Positions 14,300 through 15,985 of a stretch of 15,985 nucleotides of DNA are shown one piece after another. Source of the stretch: UBA4717 sp002404395 (lineage in GTDB: Bacteria; Bacillota; Clostridia; Oscillospirales; CAG-272); contig CALFNW010000078.1 of NCBI GenBank assembly GCA_937902275.1, positions 1 through 15,985 on the forward strand. Direction: 5' to 3'. Position 1 is the stretch's first letter; every line of letters begins with the position of its first letter. The notes beneath the pieces were generated by a model. That model saw only the letters and a program-made list of their open reading frames with translations, made no database searches and was not told the origin of the DNA. The position numbers were made by a program, and so were the translations under genes.

Positions 14300-15727
14300 A
14301 TGAAAAGGCTTTGCCGCGCCGCATTTGGTATACTGCTTGCGGCAATTTCGCTTGCTTTGGCTTTGACTGCAAATGCAGAAAAATACGATTCTGTCCGCAC
14401 CCTTCCCGATGAATACAGGCTCGAAGTTGAACTCGGAATATATGATTACGGCAGCATCGGCGCGTTGGCTGACCAAAGCCGCTACAAAAGCGTCAAACTC
14501 CCTGCCGGTACTTTTATCAGAGTGACCGCATGGGAAGATATCGGATATCTTGAGGTAACATTCTTCAAGTATGCCGCCGATTACACGATTTGGGCTGACG
14601 GCGATGAGATCGAACGTAATTACGGCTTTGTTCACGACTGCACCGCCCTGCCCGAAGGGTCAAGAAACCTCCAATTATATTTTCCAAACGGTGCGGAGTT
14701 GTCCGAAATCACGGCGTATAGATCCGGTGAGCCGCCGGCAGAACTTCAGTTGTGGAATCCGCCGCTTGATAACGGCTGCGATGTTCTCGCTTTCCCCACC
14801 CATGCTGACGACGATGTGCTCTTTATGGGAGCGCTTATCGCCTCGGCTCGCTCTGAGGGCAGAACGGTTCAGGCTTGCTTTATTACCAACCATTACGATA
14901 CAGCAGAGCGAACTCACGAAGCTTTGGACGGACTGTGGGCTTTGGGCGTGAGAAATTATCCGATCATCGGAAGCTTTCCGGACCTCTATTCGCGCTCACT
15001 CAGATACGCTGAATCTCAATATGACACGGACGCCATGCGCGGATATATTGTCGAAAGCATACGGCGTTTTAAGCCGCTTGTAGTGCTCGGACACGATTTC
15101 GACGGCGAATACGGTCATGGCGCGCATATGCTGTCGGCTAAACTTTTGTCGGAAGCGGTAACGCTTACAGATGACCCAAACTATTATCCCGAATCATACG
15201 AAAAATACGGCGGTTATACGCCGTGTAAGCTTTTTATCCACTTTTATAAGCAGAATTCATTTACATTCGACGCCAAAGCCCCCTCCGAACGTCTCGGAGG
15301 AAAAAGTCCATTTGAAATAGCCGAGTATGCCTATACTTTCCACAAAACGCAGCACAAATGGGATTTTGCCGTCACTGATTACGGCACCCTTGACTGTCGC
15401 AAATGGGGTCTTTACTTTTCCACAGTCGGATACGACGTTGAGGCAAATGATATTTTTTGCAATATCCCGATTCCGGTTTCGGAAACAATAAATGAGGTAC
15501 TGTCGGAGTACGAATGTCAGACATTCGTTTTGCGTGATATCGTTGCCGATAGCGCGGTGATCTATGACCGCTCGGGCAATGAAGCGGACAGCAAACTCGC
15601 TGCTCTGAAAACGGTTCGAGCACCCGAATCGATGATGCTCACCGCCGCAGCACTCTGCGGAATGCTTTTGCTTGTTGCGCTGATCCAATCAATATTTCTG
15701 CTCGTGAAAAACAGAAATAGCCGTTGA
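14300..15727 (+). CDS. Secreted, membrane-anchored PIG-L family deacetylase
   Basis: A 475-residue protein with a signal peptide (1-26, cleavage after ALTANA), a beta-rich N-terminal domain (27-150) resembling a carbohydrate-binding jelly-roll, a PIG-L/LmbE deacetylase domain (about 158-330) and a C-terminal membrane segment (about 445-467) followed by basic KNRNSR. PIG-L zinc motifs are present: THADDDVLFMGA (H168, D170, D171), a variant of the usual HPDDE in which the last Glu is Asp, and YGHGAHM (H273, H276). The family removes acetyl groups from N-acetylglucosamine-type sugars; the exact substrate here is unknown. The chosen start is ATG 14300, which has GGAGG ten bases upstream; a GTG at 14273 would put nine residues before the signal peptide and lacks a site. 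It is the last gene of the operon and overlaps a hairpin at its stop codon. Confidence 0.88.
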   Translation: MKRLCRAAFGILLAAISLALALTANAEKYDSVRTLPDEYRLEVELGIYDYGSIGALADQSRYKSVKLPAGTFIRVTAWEDIGYLEVTFFKYAADYTIWADGDEIERNYGFVHDCTALPEGSRNLQLYFPNGAELSEITAYRSGEPPAELQLWNPPLDNGCDVLAFPTHADDDVLFMGALIASARSEGRTVQACFITNHYDTAERTHEALDGLWALGVRNYPIIGSFPDLYSRSLRYAESQYDTDAMRGYIVESIRRFKPLVVLGHDFDGEYGHGAHMLSAKLLSEAVTLTDDPNYYPESYEKYGGYTPCKLFIHFYKQNSFTFDAKAPSERLGGKSPFEIAEYAYTFHKTQHKWDFAVTDYGTLDCRKWGLYFSTVGYDVEANDIFCNIPIPVSETINEVLSEYECQTFVLRDIVADSAVIYDRSGNEADSKLAALKTVRAPESMMLTAAALCGMLLLVALIQSIFLLVKNRNSR

Positions 15728-15742
15728 GTACGAAATCAACGG
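15721..15742 (+). other. Hairpin over the stop codon of the PIG-L deacetylase
   Basis: CCGTTGA and TCAACGG form a perfect 7-bp stem with loop GTACGAAA. The TGA stop codon is in the left arm. No T-tract follows, so it is not a standard terminator; it may stabilise the mRNA 3' end or pause RNA polymerase ahead of the terminator at 15850-15921. Confidence 0.5.
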
Positions 15743-15849
15743 TCATTTAAGTAACCGACAAGCTTTAACGACTGTTTTAATTGACTATCAAAATCTATCT
15801 TAAGTCTGCATTTTATTTAAAAAAGCAGCGCCTTATCCTTTAACTTTTT

Positions 15850-15921
15850 CGGCGGTCAGGTCCTAACTCATAGTCCGTACGCGGTAAATCCATTCTATCA
15901 AGTGCTTGACCGCCGTTTTTT
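15850..15921 (+). terminator. Terminator of the glycan operon with an unusually long loop
   Basis: CGGCGGTCAGG (15850-15860) pairs with CTTGACCGCCG (15905-15915) over 11 positions, including one G-U, and is followed by six T (15916-15921). The loop is 44 bases instead of the usual 3-10. The left arm is preceded by TTTTT, so the minus strand has A-runs on both sides and no clean tail. It lies about 120 bases past the last stop codon. It could also be the 3' end of a small RNA. Confidence 0.65.
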
Positions 15922-15928
15922 GCCTTTT

Positions 15929-15937
15929 TGATATGAT
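15929..15937 (+). promoter_or_regulatory. Possible outward promoter for a gene beyond the window
   Basis: TGATATGAT is an extended -10 with one mismatch. A TTGACC lies 20 bases upstream inside the terminator stem, at a poor spacing. Its position right after a terminator and at the window edge fits the promoter of the next plus-strand gene, which is not visible. Confidence 0.3.
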
Positions 15938-15985
15938 TTGTAGGTTTGTCAATGATGTGAGACCAAAAATTTTGAAAAAACAAAT

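Noticed and set aside
1..15985. CRISPR array, insertion sequence, tRNA, rRNA, riboswitch or prophage
   Set aside because: I saw no regularly spaced repeats, transposase or phage genes, cloverleaf sequence or conserved riboswitch core; leaders are short (about 37-105 bases).

Overview
The window looks like a chromosomal segment of a Gram-positive, low-to-mid GC member of the Clostridia (Bacillota), probably an uncultured gut lineage. The clues are the Clostridia-type FtsH (HEIGH zinc motif), the BrnQ carrier, an OmpR-type two-component pair with a 7TMR-DISM-like sensor, GGAG-type ribosome binding sites and TGnTATAAT promoters. This is an inference from protein character; no rRNA or tRNA is present to fix the lineage. 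I see no insertion sequence, CRISPR array, prophage gene or RNA gene.

Left part (1-10902), all on the minus strand. Reading in the direction of transcription from the right: a cytoplasmic sialidase-fold (Asp-box) protein with its own promoter and terminator; ftsH, the membrane AAA+ zinc protease; brnQ, a branched-chain amino acid carrier with a perfect TTGACA-17-TATAAT promoter and a strong intrinsic terminator; a histidine kinase and OmpR-family response regulator, 40 bases apart; and a large secreted protein of Ig-like repeats that runs off the left edge. The secreted protein's reading frame breaks at about 275-300 and resumes in another frame to base 1, so it is frameshifted or carries an assembly error.

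Right part (10903-15985), plus strand. A divergent promoter region separates the sialidase-like gene from four genes that read as one operon: a GT2 glycosyltransferase fused to a GtrA-type membrane domain, a membrane-anchored NAGPA-type phosphodiester glycosidase, a single-pass membrane protein with a possible NTF2-like end, and a secreted, C-terminally anchored PIG-L-family deacetylase. Gaps are 22-31 bases and there is no internal terminator. Three of the four products should face outside and the first should make or flip a lipid-linked sugar, so the set looks like a small cell-surface glycan building and trimming module. This is the best candidate here for an undescribed system. The operon ends with a hairpin over the last stop codon and an unusual long-loop terminator. 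The 258 bases after the last gene hold only these elements, A/T-rich sequence and a weak outward promoter.

No gene-free stretch exceeds 300 bases. Regulation as far as it can be read: four of six promoters carry an extended -10 (TGn), the operon promoter lies next to GTTCA direct repeats, and the secreted-protein promoter lies next to a perfect 6+6 inverted repeat. The adjacent response regulator is a natural candidate for one or both, but nothing in the sequence proves it.
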